DNA of 64,000 nucleotides from the NCBI GenBank assembly GCA_033398695.1, contig CM065804.1, forward strand, positions 53,413,501 through 53,477,500, read 5' to 3'. The position numbers and the translations under genes are program-made. Position 1 is the stretch's first letter. Each line of letters begins with the position of its first letter. This DNA is from Orobanche coerulescens. Taxonomy: Eukaryota; Streptophyta; Magnoliopsida; Lamiales; Orobanchaceae. Positions 1 to 11,379 of this stretch are shown piece after piece. The notes beneath the pieces were generated by a model. The model was not told the DNA's origin. It did no database searches and worked only from the letters and a program-made list of their open reading frames with translations.

Positions 1-467
1 ACGCACGGAACGAACACGACGAAAAGTTCGCGGACGACATCAACGACTCGAGATGAAAACGTAATGCAATAATTAATCATACGCGACCAAGAAAAGGGTC
101 AAGATGACAAATACAGATATGGATACCCGTAACTTTCAAGAAATTACAAAATGGTCCAAAACGCCCGGAAATCACGATACGTGATCGAATAACCAAACCG
201 AAGTTCACAACACGTCTAACAAAGTTAAACGGACTTGCGGGAAACTCGAAACAGCAGTTTCGGACGAGATTCGCAAGAATCGAACTCAAGTGCGAAAAAG
301 TCGCTAAAAAGCACAGAACTCAACAAAACAACACCCAAACGAACTCGGATGACAAAAAGTGTAGAATTAATCATTCTCAGAATGACGAAACGGTCATGAG
401 CGAGCCGTCAAAACGGACTCCGGCCGAAGAAGAAATTTACCAAAAATCGAAAATTGCGGATATTACA
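1..467 (-). repeat. LTR fragment of the F family
   Basis: This stretch matches the ends of the two F LTRs at about 52620-53095 and 58095-58554, in the same orientation. Like them it ends in ggatattaca. It stops abruptly at 467, and element A's 5' LTR follows at once, starting inside that LTR (matching from about 6655 of the 3' LTR). It is therefore the terminus of an F-type insertion, or of a solo LTR, lying in A. The presumed target duplication is ataat at 468-472. Its other half would lie left of the window, so this is not proven. Confidence 0.85.
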
Positions 468-1500
468 ATAATCATGTCTAAGAAGAGTTATGATAAGATT
501 GTTAGATGATTAACATAGCTTTGAGATGATTATTGTTGTTGGTTGTGTTCTTGGGGGATTATAACCATTTTAGTATAGAATTATGATGAATTATGTGATG
601 ATTGTCAGAATCAGGAAATGGTTGATTTAATCTTGTTGATTAATCCAAATTCATGATTAATTGGCGGTTGATTATTATTTAGACATCATGTTAGTAGAGT
701 TGATGATGTTCTTGAGGTGATAGTGGTGATATTGTTAATATTATCATTATAGGGTGATTAATATAATGTTGTTCTTAAGTGATTCTTGTTGAATTCTTTT
801 CACAAGTGTTAAGAACATTTGATCATATCGATCATTGAGGTATTGGAGGATGTTAGACTTCATAGTTGAGAACTATGATATTCGTTTGTGGAGTTTAACC
901 AATTTGTGATTGAATCGGGATTGTACTTGGTGTTGTTTTCCATTGATTTTGTGTTATTGAATGAATTGTATTTCATCCAAGGTTGTTCGGGTGCTTGTGA
1001 CTGTCGGAGGACGCCATTCATCATTTCGTGGGAGAAGGTTGATCGTGGAAGGACTGTCTCGCCTTTAGTTTGAGGAAAGTTTTATACTTGTACTAGTCAA
1101 TGAGATAAATGTTATCATATATGTGTATGAATGTGTTGTATCATTTCGAGATGTAGTCTCTTCATGATCTCTTAATGTCAGGGAATTGTTTGATACAAAA
1201 CCCTTCGATAATTATGCCAACATTGTTGATTGATCGTCTTGTTGTTATTGTTGTTTGTTAATGGCCGATTCAAGGCATTGAGATACTTGTTGGATTATGT
1301 TTTTGTCGATGGCCGATCGCGGTATCGATGTATCGATGGTTATTGTTGACTGATTTTCCATTGAGATATCATTGTGATCGTTGTTATTGATATCAGTGTT
1401 TTTATGTTGATGTTGTATTGGCCGATTGAAGGCATTGATATATTTGATTATCATCTATGTTTCTGGTGGGCGATTAAAGGCACCAGGACATTTGTTCTAA

Positions 1501-1975
1501 TTGTATTGTTGTTTATCGATTGACCGATCTAAGGTAATCGATGTATTGAATTGGGACTATCGAGGACATTTCCCATCCATTGAGTCGTTATCGATTGACC
1601 GTTCTCAAGTAATCGATGTATTCAATTGGGACTGTCGAAGACATTTCCCATCCGTTATATCGTTGTTATTGATTGGCCGTTTTAAGGTAATCGATGTATT
1701 GATTTGGGACTGTCAAAGATATTTTCCATCAGTGGTATCGTTGTTATCGATTGGCCGTTTTAAGGTAATCGATGTATTGATTTGGGACTGTCGAAGACAT
1801 TTCCCATCAGTGGTATCGTTGTTATCAATTGGTCGTTCTAAGACAATCGAGGTATTGAATTGGGACTGTCGAGGATTGTTCCCATCCGTTGAGTCGTTGT
1901 GATCGATTGGCCATTCCAAGGCTGTCGAGGTATTTGAATTGGGACCGCCGAGGATGGTGCCCATCCGTGAGTTAT
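1501..1975 (+). repeat. 78-bp tandem repeat inside A LTR
   Basis: About six imperfect units, each containing a variant of ttatcgattgaccgttctaa, then aatcgatgtattgaattggg and then acatttcccatc. Units are spaced about 75-80 bp. Because 78 is divisible by three, the array reads as an open frame with a 26-residue periodicity. That is why it looks coding on both strands. About four to five units also occur in the 3' LTR at about 7700-8060. Confidence 0.85.
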
Positions 1976-2253
1976 TGTTGTCATGTTGGCCAACTCAAGG
2001 CAGCACCTTATTATTCTTGTGAATTCGGTAATCTTGGGATCGTTGCCCTTTGTGATTAATTGTGTTTTGGGGTCTAGTCGTGGCTAGTGCTCGATGGGTA
2101 AGTTTGGGGCTTGAACCTTCGCGGTTGGTTTCCCAACACCTACATTTCAGTAGGTCACGGTCACTGGGTGATCTCATTATGGGTAAGATTGGGGCTTGAA
2201 TCTTCGCGGTTGATTTCCCAACACCTACAGTTCAGTAGGTCACTGTCATTGGA

Positions 2254-2410
2254 TGGCCTCATTGTGATACAGCTTCATGCCGTGGCTTCGGCCCTCATTG
2301 TGATACGGCTTCGTGCCGTGGCTTCGGCCCTCATTGTGATACGGATCCGTGCCGTGTCTTCGGCCCTCATTGTGATATGGCTTTGCGCCGTGGCTTCGGC
2401 CCTCATGTGA
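2254..2410 (+). repeat. 36-bp tandem repeat inside A LTR
   Basis: Four to five units of a 36 bp sequence beginning cctcattgtgatacggcttc and ending in gccgtggcttcgg. Looser related copies with cttcagctgagg and ctttcaggccat follow to about 2530. No function is visible. Confidence 0.8.
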
Positions 2411-3234
2411 TACAGCTTCAGGTTGTCTTGGATCCGGGCCATTGTGATGATTGGCAGCTTCAGCTGAGTGGCTTTCAGGCCATCGTGATATTTTGGCAGC
2501 TTCAGCTGAGGGCTTTCAGGCCATTGTGATGTTTTGGTATTTCCGTTGGAGCCTTCGAGTAGTGTGATTTGTATTTATTTCAGCTCTGGTTTGGTTTACC
2601 TTCGGGTAGTCCATTGTTGTGTTCTATATTGATGATTCGCCGTTGGGCATTTGTGTTCTAACCTGTTGAGCAGGTACCGATCGTATGTCATGGGCATAGT
2701 GTTTCACGAATGCTCGATTCTTACTTTAGTTTGTGAGCATCTCGTATTACCATTATTGTACTGTTTATTCTGTCGTTGGATGCACATCACGTTGTACATG
2801 TATTTGATATTCTTTATCTAGATGACTGACCCCGTGGCAGCGGAACATGTTTTCATGTTTTAGGTGCTTGCGAGGAGAAAGTTTAGACTCATGGGCATGA
2901 CGATGGCGACGAGGAATTCGAGCAATACTAGTCCGAGTTGTTTGGGTGTTCATGTCGGTCAGATAGTTTGGAGCACTCCGGTTTCGTCAGTTGTTGTCAT
3001 TTTCTATTATCCGAGCAAGGCTCGTGGATGTGGTTGTATTTTATTTGGCCATGTAGGCCCATTATTCTCATTGAAATTCCATATCGGAATAGTATTTCCG
3101 ATATCATAGTAGGTTCTGTGATTTCCCCTTTTGGTCAGTTTGTTGTATTTCAGTCGTGTTCCCTTGGTGGATCTCCTAGTGTGCGGTCCATGGCACTGTA
3201 GTAACCCAGTGGGATTTGGGGGCGTTACAGAAGA

Positions 3235-3246
3235 TGGTATCAGAGC
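3235..3246 (+). other. Primer binding site of A (tRNA-Met)
   Basis: tggtatcagagc lies five bases after the LTR terminus ggcgttaca. It is the exact 12-base complement of the plant initiator tRNA-Met 3' end, the usual primer of plant chromoviruses. Confidence 0.92.
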
Positions 3247-3697
3247 GCATGGGTTGTGAGATATCCTAATATGTGAGTTATGAGGTTCTACCGACGCGAT
3301 AGTAGTGGGGCTGTCAGGTTATTACAATCTGGACAGTCAGGGTTTGTGAGTCGTGATAGTTTGGCGACTGTATGTGTCATTCTTTCATCGAGTCGTCGGC
3401 AGTGAAGACTAGTATCGCAAGACCTCAAATCTTCGTATGACCTGTGTAAGGACTCGATTCTCTTTCATGTTCATACATTTATATGACATTGATTATGCAT
3501 GTTTTGTTGAAACCTGTATGTGATATATGTGGTACGATTGATTCATGAGTATTTGTTTTGGAGCGTGTGGGCTCTGTATTGGCTATAATTAGCATGATTG
3601 ATATGATTGTTTATATGTTGGGTATACATGCTCGTGTTTGGCTATTGACTTAGCATTCAGGATTGGTCGTTGAGGCGTATTTGAGCTATGACCATGA

Positions 3698-4948
3698 TTG
3701 AGCATTATTCTTTCAATATGGAAAGAGGAATCTAAGGACGTGGCAGAGGGGGTAAAGGCGGCAGAGCGGGTCGGAACCCAGAACCTTATGTTTATACATA
3801 TGCGGATGCCGAGATGGATCATAGTTCGGCCGGATGTGTTACTTATGCGACCAATATCCCTTCGGGATGTCATACTCGAGAGGTCGATTAGACTGAGAGT
3901 GGACACGTCGACCCTTTCTTGCTTATGAGGGGCATGATGTCCCAGATGACTCATATGATGCAAATAGTGGAGACCATGCAGGCCTAGATGGTTCGTGGTG
4001 CACCGCAGCAGGGATTCCAGGTGCCATTTCATGGGCAGAGTAGGGGAGTGAGTCAGATTGTTGGCGATATCTCTCGTCAGAGGCCGCCTATTTTTTAGGG
4101 TTCGTCGGAACCAGCTCACATTGTTCATTGGCTTGAACATTTTGATAAACTCTTCGACATGGTTCGGTGTCCAGAAGAGAGTAAGCTGGCAGTAGCGGCT
4201 TACTACTTGAGTAAGGGCGCTTATTCTTGGTGGCTTTCTCTGAAACCCACCGATCGTGATTGTGTCTGGAGCGAGTTCAAGACCCTGATGTTAGAGAGGT
4301 ATTATCCATCTCCACTTCGTGAAGCCAAGCTGTCAGAGGTTTTGAGCCCCGAATCCGTCGAGGAAGAGGGTGTTATTGTCATTGCTGAGAAATTTCAAGG
4401 ACTTCCTCAGTTTGCTTCGTCTGTTATCCGTACTGAAGCGGATATGATCAAGTATTTTAGCAAGAGGCTAAACCCATAGTTGAGGATGTAGTTATTTAAT
4501 CATAATTGTAACTCACTTGGTGAATTCATCGAGAAGGCTCTCGGAGCAGAGCTTTTGATCAAAGAGCTTGCTCGGAAGAACCCTTCAGTTTCTTATGTTG
4601 AGAACTAGGATGCCGGTTCGTTCAAAGGGACATCGGGCTCCAATGTCCAAGAGGTCGTTTTCTAGTCGTCTTCGTGTTGGGAAAGCATCTTCCTCTCAGA
4701 CGACGATTTCAACTGTTGTTTGCTTTAACTATGATTCAGCAGGGCACGTTAGTACTCAGTGTACTGTGCCAACTTTTGTTTGTCGTTCATGTGGGAGACA
4801 GGGACACCTACAGAAATACTGCAGGAGTTCTTGTGCCAGTAGATCTCTAGAGAGCTCACGGGCCTCAAAAAATTTTGTTACTCTCGTCCGTACTTCATCC
4901 AAGGGGTCCTATCAGGCTTCTGAATCCAGGGGTAAGGACAGCCGATGA
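3698..4948 (+). pseudogene. gag: Element A gag remnant with zinc knuckles
   Basis: Broken retrotransposon Gag. At 4110-4480 it reads as the conserved Gag core, with the phrases PEESKLAVAAYYLSKGAYSWW and MLERYYPSPLREAKL. At about 4730-4840 there are two CCHC knuckles. The first has lost its second cysteine (CFNYDSAGHVSTQC); the second is intact (CRSCGRQGHLQKYC). At least five in-frame stops are present. Those at 3985-3987, 4096-4098, 4477-4479 and 4489-4491 are all TAG where family members are expected to have CAG (Gln). Gag would form the virus-like particle; this copy cannot encode it. No polymerase follows. Confidence 0.82.
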
Positions 4949-5728
4949 GGAGTAGCGATTTCAGATTTAGGTCTTTTTTGAGTCGATGAGATTGAGGATA
5001 TCGATGATCTGGGGGATATTGATGTTGGGTACGTTTGAGATGTAGCCATGATTTGTATTTTCCTTGTTTTTCGGATTGATGTTTGACTTAATTTGTATTA
5101 TGGTATTGTGGTTGTGAACCATTTGTTGTTGATCTATCTTGTAATGATAGTATTTTAGAATCTTGAGATTTGAGGTCGTTTGATGCGTTTTTCTTTCCTT
5201 TTGGTGTTGTACCCGAGATTTCGTGATAATCTGGGTAATTGTTCATTGTGATTCGAGACGTCAAGTCATGAGGACTTAGGCGTGCGATTGATATGGTCCC
5301 GAGGACTATGTCTGTGTTGTTATTATCTTTGCGTGGCGTGTGTCAGTGTTTGCATGGGCGTCCGATGCCGACGAGAACGGGGAAGTGTGCACCGATGATT
5401 TTCGACATGTACAATGGGCGGCTCTTGTGGGGTGTGTACGCCGATGTTACGAGTCATGCGGTTAATACGACTTTCTGGCTGGTCTCTAGCGGAGGAGTCA
5501 TGATTCGACTGATCTTGCACTTGGTTGAGTGTTTTTATCACTTGGTTTTCGCCGTGTTCGGGCAGGGGAGACGCGGGGACCCGAGGGGTTAGCCCAGTTA
5601 CTCAGACAGAGTTGTTCTTATTGAGGAGTATTCCTGGAGATGTTGTTTTCAGATCCTGATGGATAGTTCATATCCCGAGTTGTGTACCCATAGTTTCAGG
5701 GACGAAACTCTTTTTAATGGGGGGAGTA
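4949..5728 (+). other. Non-coding tail of A and polypurine tract
   Basis: No recognisable coding domain between the gag remnant and the 3' LTR. A short GC-richer open frame at 5293-5592 has no family I recognise. The phrase gggacgaaactctttttaat and the purine run ggggggagta (5719-5728) immediately precede the LTR. Together they form the expected polypurine tract for plus-strand DNA priming. The same gggacgaaac signature occurs before the 3' LTRs of E and F, and a variant before that of D. Confidence 0.7.
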
Positions 5729-8067
5729 TGTAATATCTGGGAGTAATTTTTTTTGTTTCACTATTGTGTTGTATGTATTCGTTTGGAATTATACAAGTGT
5801 TGTTGTATTAGACTGATATAATGTATATTGTATTGGGATATTTTGGAATCGAAATATTTATACTTGTCGTCGGTATTGTGTTGCCGATCGGATGTTGCTT
5901 GGTGAGTTGGGAGTTTGATTTTGGCTAAGTATACTAGCCATAACGTACACTATATGTTTAACATTACGTACGATATGAGATGAGTTTTACATACGTTAAA
6001 CCTGGAAGGTTACGTACGTAACGATGGGTATCATATCGCATCTGACTTTCGCCGTGTGGGGCCGAACGGGATTGGATCATGTTGGCCTTTCGAGGCAGCC
6101 AAGTCAACAAGCATTACATATGTAAAGCTTAAGCTTATAACGTACGTAATGCATGGTTCGTTTTGAGGCAGTGAATTCTGGCAGAACGTAGCGTACGCTA
6201 CATATAAGCGATAACATACGTTATATGAATAACATACGTTAAGGTGGTGATATAGCGGCCGTAATGCGATGTGCAGATTATAAAGACATGCTTCGTCTTT
6301 CATTTTATCACGATCCAATTTCGACTTCTCTCTCTAGAAATCATCCCTCTGTATCTCTAAGTGAATTCTTGCCTCTTCCAACTTGATTTGGAGCTTCATA
6401 ACTTGGATTGAAGCTTAGGAACTTGGAGTTTGGAGTGTTTCTTGATGGTTTGAGGTTTTTCTTCAATTCTTCAAGAGGTATGTCTTTAATCTTGTGTTTA
6501 TCTCGAGATTATGTTGTTGCTATTGTTGATTACTTCGTGTTATGGATGGATAGAGTATAACATGATTCTTGATGAGTTTTTATAACTTATGACTAAGAAC
6601 ATGATGATTATGTCTTTAGGAGGAGTTGTTCTTGATGATTTATAATACTTGGGGGTTATAATCATGTCTAGGAAGAGTTATGATAAGATTGTTAGATGAT
6701 TAACATAGCTTTGAGATGATTATTATTGTTGGTTGTGTTCTTGGGGGATTATAACCATTTTAGTATAGAATTATGTTGAATTATGTGATGATTGTCATAA
6801 TCTTGAAATGGTTGATTTAATCTTGTTGATTAATCCGAATTCATGATGATTTGGCAGTTGATTATTGTTTAGACATCATGTTAGTAGAGTTGATGATGTT
6901 CTTGAGATGATAGTGGTGATATTGGTAATATTATCATTATAGAGTGATTAGTATAATGTTGTTCTCAAGTGATTCTTGTTGAATTGTTTTCACAAGTGTT
7001 AAGAACATTTGATCATATCGATCATTGAGGTATTGGAGGATGTTAGAATTCATAGTTGAGAACTATGATATTCGTTTGGAGTTTAACTGATTTGTGATTG
7101 AATCGGGATTATCCTTGGTGTTGTTTTCAATTGATTTTGTGTTATTGAATGAATTGTATTTCATTCAAGGTTGTTCGGCAACTTGTGACTATCGGAGGAA
7201 GCCGTTCGTCGTTTCGTGGGAGGACGTTGATCGTGGAAGGACTTTCTCGCCTTCGGTTTGAGGAAAGTTTTATACTTGTACTAGTCAATGAGATAAATGT
7301 TATCATATATGTGTATAAATGTGTTGTATCATTTCGAGACGTAGTCTCTTCATGATCTGTTAATGTCAGGGAATTGTTTGATACAAAACCATTCGGTAAT
7401 TATGCCAACGTTGTTGATTGATCGTCTTGTTGTTATTGTTGTTTGTTAACGGACGGTTCAAGGCATTGAGATACTTGTTGGATTATGTTGTTGTCGATGG
7501 CCGATTCGCGGTATCGATGTATCGATGATTATTGTTGACAGATGTTCCATTGAGATATCATTGTGATCGTTGTTATTGATATCTGTGTTTTTCTGTTGAT
7601 GTTGTATTGGCCGATTGAAGGCATTGACGTATTTGATTATCATCTCTGTTTCTTGTGGTCGATTAAAGGCACCGGGACATCTGTTCTAATTGTATCATTG
7701 TTTATCAATTGACCGTTCTAAGGTAATCGATGTATTGAATTAGGAGTGTCGAGGACATTTACCATATGTTGAGTCGTTATCAATTAACCGTTATCAGGTA
7801 ATCGATGTATTGAATTAGGACTGTTGAAGAAATCTCCCATCCGTTGTATCGTTGTTATCGATTGACCGTTTTAAGGTAATCAATGTATTGATTTGGGAGT
7901 GTCGAAGACATTTCCAATCAGTGGTATAACTGTTATCGATTGGCCATTTTAAGGTAATCGATGTATTGATTTGGGACTGTCGAAGACATTTCCCATCAGT
8001 GGTATCATTGTTATCGATTTGTCGTTCAAAGACAATCGAGGTATTGAATCGGGACTGTCAAGGATAG
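5729..8067 (+). repeat. Element A 3' LTR (interrupted by C)
   Basis: Begins tgtaatatctgg right after the polypurine tract. From 6655 it aligns with the 5' LTR from 468. It is cut at 8067, inside its 78-bp repeat array, by the terminus of element C. The promoter part, including the palindrome array and TATA box, is present here only. Confidence 0.88.
5941..6285 (+). promoter_or_regulatory. Palindrome array and TATA box of A LTR
   Basis: Roughly nine copies of a 12-14 base palindrome-like motif of the form taacgtacgtta lie between 5941 and 6242. Examples are ttacgtacgtaacg, ataacgtacgtaatg, gtagcgtacgctac and ataacatacgttat. A TATA-like ttataaag follows at 6278-6285. The layout suggests the U3 promoter of the LTR. 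Binding by bZIP-type factors (ACGT cores) is inference only. Confidence 0.65.
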
Positions 8068-9317
8068 TGTTACATATTTTCTGTGAACGCAAGTGCACGT
8101 TGCCGTATACAAGTAATAAAATGATGAGTAAAGTATCGTTCCCTCGAGGACTGATGTGCTAATTACCAATTTATTGGTATTTCTAATTTTATTTGAACGA
8201 CCGGAAAATTTGGGGTTGAACAATTATTAATAAATAAATATTGTGATAACTAAAATAAACAAGAAAATCAATAATCCAATAAAAGAAGTTTCAAATAGGA
8301 GAAGAATCTAGGATTAAGAATTCACCTCGATTAATCCAAATTAATCTTGATTTAAGTAAGTTATGCAATTTCTCAATTAATTGAAAGTTAAGATTATCTA
8401 ATTTAATCTAATGCCCCTTCCGAGGTTAGTATAATTTTCCAACACGAACAATTCACTCTATTCCTAGGTGAGTTAATTCGACATTAGCCAAAAAGATCTA
8501 TAATCTTCAAAATATTGATGCTTTTCCGATTCAAGTTAAGCAGCTAGAACAATTCAATCGTCGGCCACACAATTGAAAGCATTAAGAATAATCGGGAAAA
8601 ACTCAATAGAAAAGGGAAAACTATCAATAATGTAAAATCAAGAATTAATTCGTCATAATTTCGGTTTCATCTCAATCCTAGAATAAAGGAGTCTAGCCCG
8701 ACATGATAGAAATCAATACAAAAATACAAGAATTAAACATAAGGGTCAAGAATTTCAAACGCGATTGAAGAACTCGTCCCCTTCCGTCTTCTTGCCTTCG
8801 TCTCCCTTCTCTGCTCTATTCTCTGCTGCTAGGTCCTCTGTTCTCCTACGACTTGATACCCTTTTTCTGTCCTTCTCCCAGCTTTTATAACTTTCCCATG
8901 CCTCTAATTCGCGTCCCGAGAATTAGGTCTTCTTTCGCTCCAAAACGGCCAAAATCGCGAAGTATCATCGGGGTTCCCGCCGCTGCGGGCCACGGCCTGG
9001 AGTAAGCGAGCCGCGGACCTAGTAACTCCACTGCCCAGGTCTGGGCAAAAAGGCAGTACGGGCCGCGGGCCATAGAGAGTGTGTCGCGGCCCCCGGTACA
9101 GTTTGTGCCGCGTTACTTTGTGACGCGGCCTAGCTCTGTGTGACGCAACCCTCTACCGAAAAATGTCGTTTTTGGTCTGTTTTTCTTCGTTCAAGCTTCA
9201 AGACTTTAATTTCCTTCAAAACATGTAAACATCATGCATTAGGAGCTCATTTATGCAGAATTACACTAAAAATATGGATAAAATAATGACAATAAAGCGT
9301 AAAAAATACAGGTAACA
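8068..9317 (-). repeat. Element C 3' LTR
   Basis: 1250 bp beginning tgttac and ending gtaaca on the plus strand. It aligns closely with 48710-49753 (5' LTR). A short block near 8520 is shorter than in the other copy: 49150-49240 holds extra sequence. It follows a broken copy of A's 78-bp repeat, so it marks the insertion point of C in A. Confidence 0.9.
8883..9150 (-). promoter_or_regulatory. TATA box and GC-palindrome array of C LTR
   Basis: Reading the minus strand, an array of motifs around gccgcggc lies at 9150-8978 (ggccacggcc, gagccgcgga, gggccgcgggcc, gtcgcggccc, gtgacgcggcc). The TATA box ttataaaa lies about 90 bp downstream at 8890-8883. The partial 5' LTR has the same TATA box at 49599-49606. 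The arrangement matches the palindrome-array promoters of the other LTR families in this window. Confidence 0.6.
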
Positions 9318-10603
9318 AATACCCCAAACTTAAACCTTTGCTTGTCCTCAAGCAAAAATCAATTTCAAACAAACTATAAGTATCGTGGTCAATCGTGCAA
9401 ATCCATAATGCTCAACTTATTAATACTACCCTGAAAATCTCAAAGAATAATACGAATATCGTACTAGTGAGTCACATTACGGACAATGATTCCTCAAGGT
9501 AACCATTTTTAGTGCTAATCTCAGCCCATGAAGAAAGTCAAGGCTCAAAGATCGACAAACGTGAAATGAGCCGACCGACAATATGAATGTTAATGTTATA
9601 ACAAGCTAACTCGCCTAGTCCCATATCCTCGTGACATCAACATAAGAAATGCAGCACAAATGACATTCCTCGGACAGCAATCCCTTCTTATTTAATAATT
9701 ACTATGATTCGAGTTAACCACTAGGTTTCGACTCCCGGAAGGTTTCATCGGAAAAATACTAGGGTGGATTTCTATTCTTATGTATTAGGGAACCGTTTGA
9801 CGTAAAAGACAGTCATGGAGCTCATGAATGCTCCTAGTTACAAAGTCTCCTTCTACAGCGGAGAAAAAACTCGAGTATCTTTTTTTTGGCACGTCCAATT
9901 CAAGGTTGCTGTTTTACGCGAATGTAAACAACGGGTCACGTGAATACATCCGGTTATTTGGCTTCCTCTTATAAGAGATGTGATTTTTCCGAACAATTAT
10001 TCTTACACATGTCTATTCAAGGTTGTCGTTTTACGCGAATGTAAACTACGGGTCACATAAATACACCCGGTTACTAAACTTCCCATCCTAGAACATGCAA
10101 GGCTGCTCATATTTTTGGGAATTAAAACTGTCCGAACCAATGCCTAATCGTAGGTACAAGGCCCAATGTTTCTAGGCGACTAGCTAAGTGAATAGTGCAA
10201 CCAAGCATATAGACGGTGGCTCGTGTAATGCGGACATTACAAACACGTATGTCTCATATCTCGAATGCCAAGGCTACCACAATGACGTAAAAACCAGACT
10301 GAAATGAGTACTCGATTATAAAATAGCATAATGTGAACTCGACTAGACTTATCTGGTTCTTCAAATAGAAATCATTATCATATATTCAGTCTTACAAATG
10401 GCTGCACGTCATACTCACGAATCTAAACAATATCAAAAATACCAAAGAGGACAAACAAGTAATAAAGACAACTAAATAAGTTAAAACTAAAAGATAACCC
10501 CCCCCCCCCCCCCAACTTGACAAGTACAGTGACCCCAATGGAGAACAAATAAGAATAAGCAGTAACTGGTAGGTCAAGTACTCCCCTGAATAAAAAAAAA
10601 AGT
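9318..10603 (-). other. Element C 3' non-coding region and purine tract
   Basis: On the minus strand, aagtttggggtatt (about 9331-9318) directly precedes the 3' LTR and is the purine-rich tract typical of Athila/Tat elements. The rest is non-coding. An imperfect duplication of about 83 bp (9888-9970 and 10006-10089) contains ttcaaggttg and tttacgcgaatgtaaac. A run of 16 C lies at 10498-10513. I see no gene here. Confidence 0.65.
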
Positions 10604-11374
10604 TCACGCACTAGCATCAGCCTCGTCACGTGAAGTAGGTGGTGTAGGTGGCCTGGTCGGAGGTATGAATGGTCCGTCTAGGTGGAGGATATGGGCCGTA
10701 CACACTGCTAGATACTCCTGATGGTAAGCGTCCCTCGCCGCTAAATGCCTCTCAGCATGCCGATTGGCCCGGCGGACCTGCTGGTACATCTCATGTTGCA
10801 CAGCTGCAATCACACTGTCCCGCTCTGCTCGAATTTCCTCCCTCAGGACATCAAACATCGCCAGTAAAATGTGATCTCTCGCTAGGTGTGGGTCAGACTC
10901 AGTCTAATTCTCTGTATCTGCCGCTGGGTTATGAGTAAGAAGAAGAGGCTCTGAGGAGTGCTCAAGTGGCTCATCCAAAAGAAAACCTCGTCCACATGGG
11001 TGTGCTTGCGCACCACCCCACTGGTCGAAATAAGAAATTATGCGATGGTCAATCGGACCCTGGGGTGCGATGGTAGGCTCGTCATCCGACCAGATCACAC
11101 CTGACTGGCGGCATAAAGCGCAGATCAGCGAGGGATGCTTTAGTCCCGTGTTGGCACCTCCCTTGATGCATTGTAGTATGGACCAAACCAGACGTGGGGC
11201 TACATCGAATATAAGACCCGACGTGATGGCATAGAGCCGTCGAGCGCGAGGCAGCAAGACAGAGCGTATCTGTGAAGTAGGGTCAACCCGCGAGCATAGG
11301 AGGTATAGCCAAGCTCGCTCTAGCCGACTGAGCCGTGAGCTCTTAAAGAAGTAGGACTCGGACCCTGGAACACG
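10604..11374 (-). pseudogene. Element C second ORF, C-terminal part
   Basis: Continuation of the ORF at 44811-45474. Removing element B and one copy of its cgtct duplication leaves the reading frame unbroken. This half reads RVPGSESYFFKSSRLSRLER onward and includes SGLIFDVAPRLVWSIL. A single in-frame TAG lies at 10904-10906; the same frame then continues to 10604 with a charged helical tail (REEIRAERD) and a Pro/Thr-rich end. It resembles the uncharacterised plant retrotransposon proteins annotated as putative plant transposon protein. Function is unknown. It is broken by B and by the stop. Confidence 0.75.
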
Positions 11375-11379
11375 CGTCT
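11375..11379. repeat. Target site duplication of element B (left)
   Basis: cgtct immediately before B's 5' LTR start tgataag. The matching copy is at 44806-44810, directly after the 3' LTR end tgtca. A 5-bp duplication is what Ty3/gypsy integrases produce. It proves that 11380-44805 arrived as a single insertion, later expanded by nested elements. Confidence 0.95.

Larger units (their letters stand above)
468..3229 (+). repeat. Element A 5' LTR (5'-truncated in window)
   Basis: From 468 onward it aligns with 6655-8067 of the 3' LTR, with scattered substitutions. It ends in ggcgttaca, directly followed by the primer site. It carries two internal tandem arrays: 78 bp units at about 1500-1975 and 36 bp units at about 2254-2410. 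The rest has no credible coding sequence; short open frames here are products of the repeats. The first part of the LTR (promoter region) was separated by the F-type insertion and lies outside the window. Confidence 0.88.
468..8067 (+). mobile_element. Element A: gag-only LTR retrotransposon
   Basis: A plus-strand LTR element with a 5' LTR (truncated in the window), a tRNA-Met primer site, a decayed gag, a purine-rich tract and a 3' LTR. The 3' LTR is interrupted at 8067 by element C and should resume beyond 64000. The 2.5 kb interior has gag and zinc-knuckle remnants but no protease, reverse transcriptase or integrase. This matches the non-autonomous TR-GAG type known in plants. Adding the non-overlapping LTR parts gives an LTR of roughly 3.7 kb, which is very long. 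It is the outermost visible element and hence the oldest insertion. Confidence 0.85.

Noticed and set aside
1501..1902. 133-codon open frame with a repeated peptide
   Set aside because: It is the in-frame reading of a 78-bp LTR tandem repeat, open on both strands, with no family motif.
5941..6242. Palindromes considered as tRNA or rho-independent terminators
   Set aside because: Motifs are 10-14 bases, without loops or clover-leaf potential, and lie upstream of a TATA box.
10498..10513. Run of 16 C as a functional element
   Set aside because: Single homopolymer in C's non-coding tail, prone to sequencing error; no associated feature.
10604..10858. Independent small gene
   Set aside because: Same frame as the upstream part of C's second ORF, separated only by one TAG; it is the C-terminus of that ORF.
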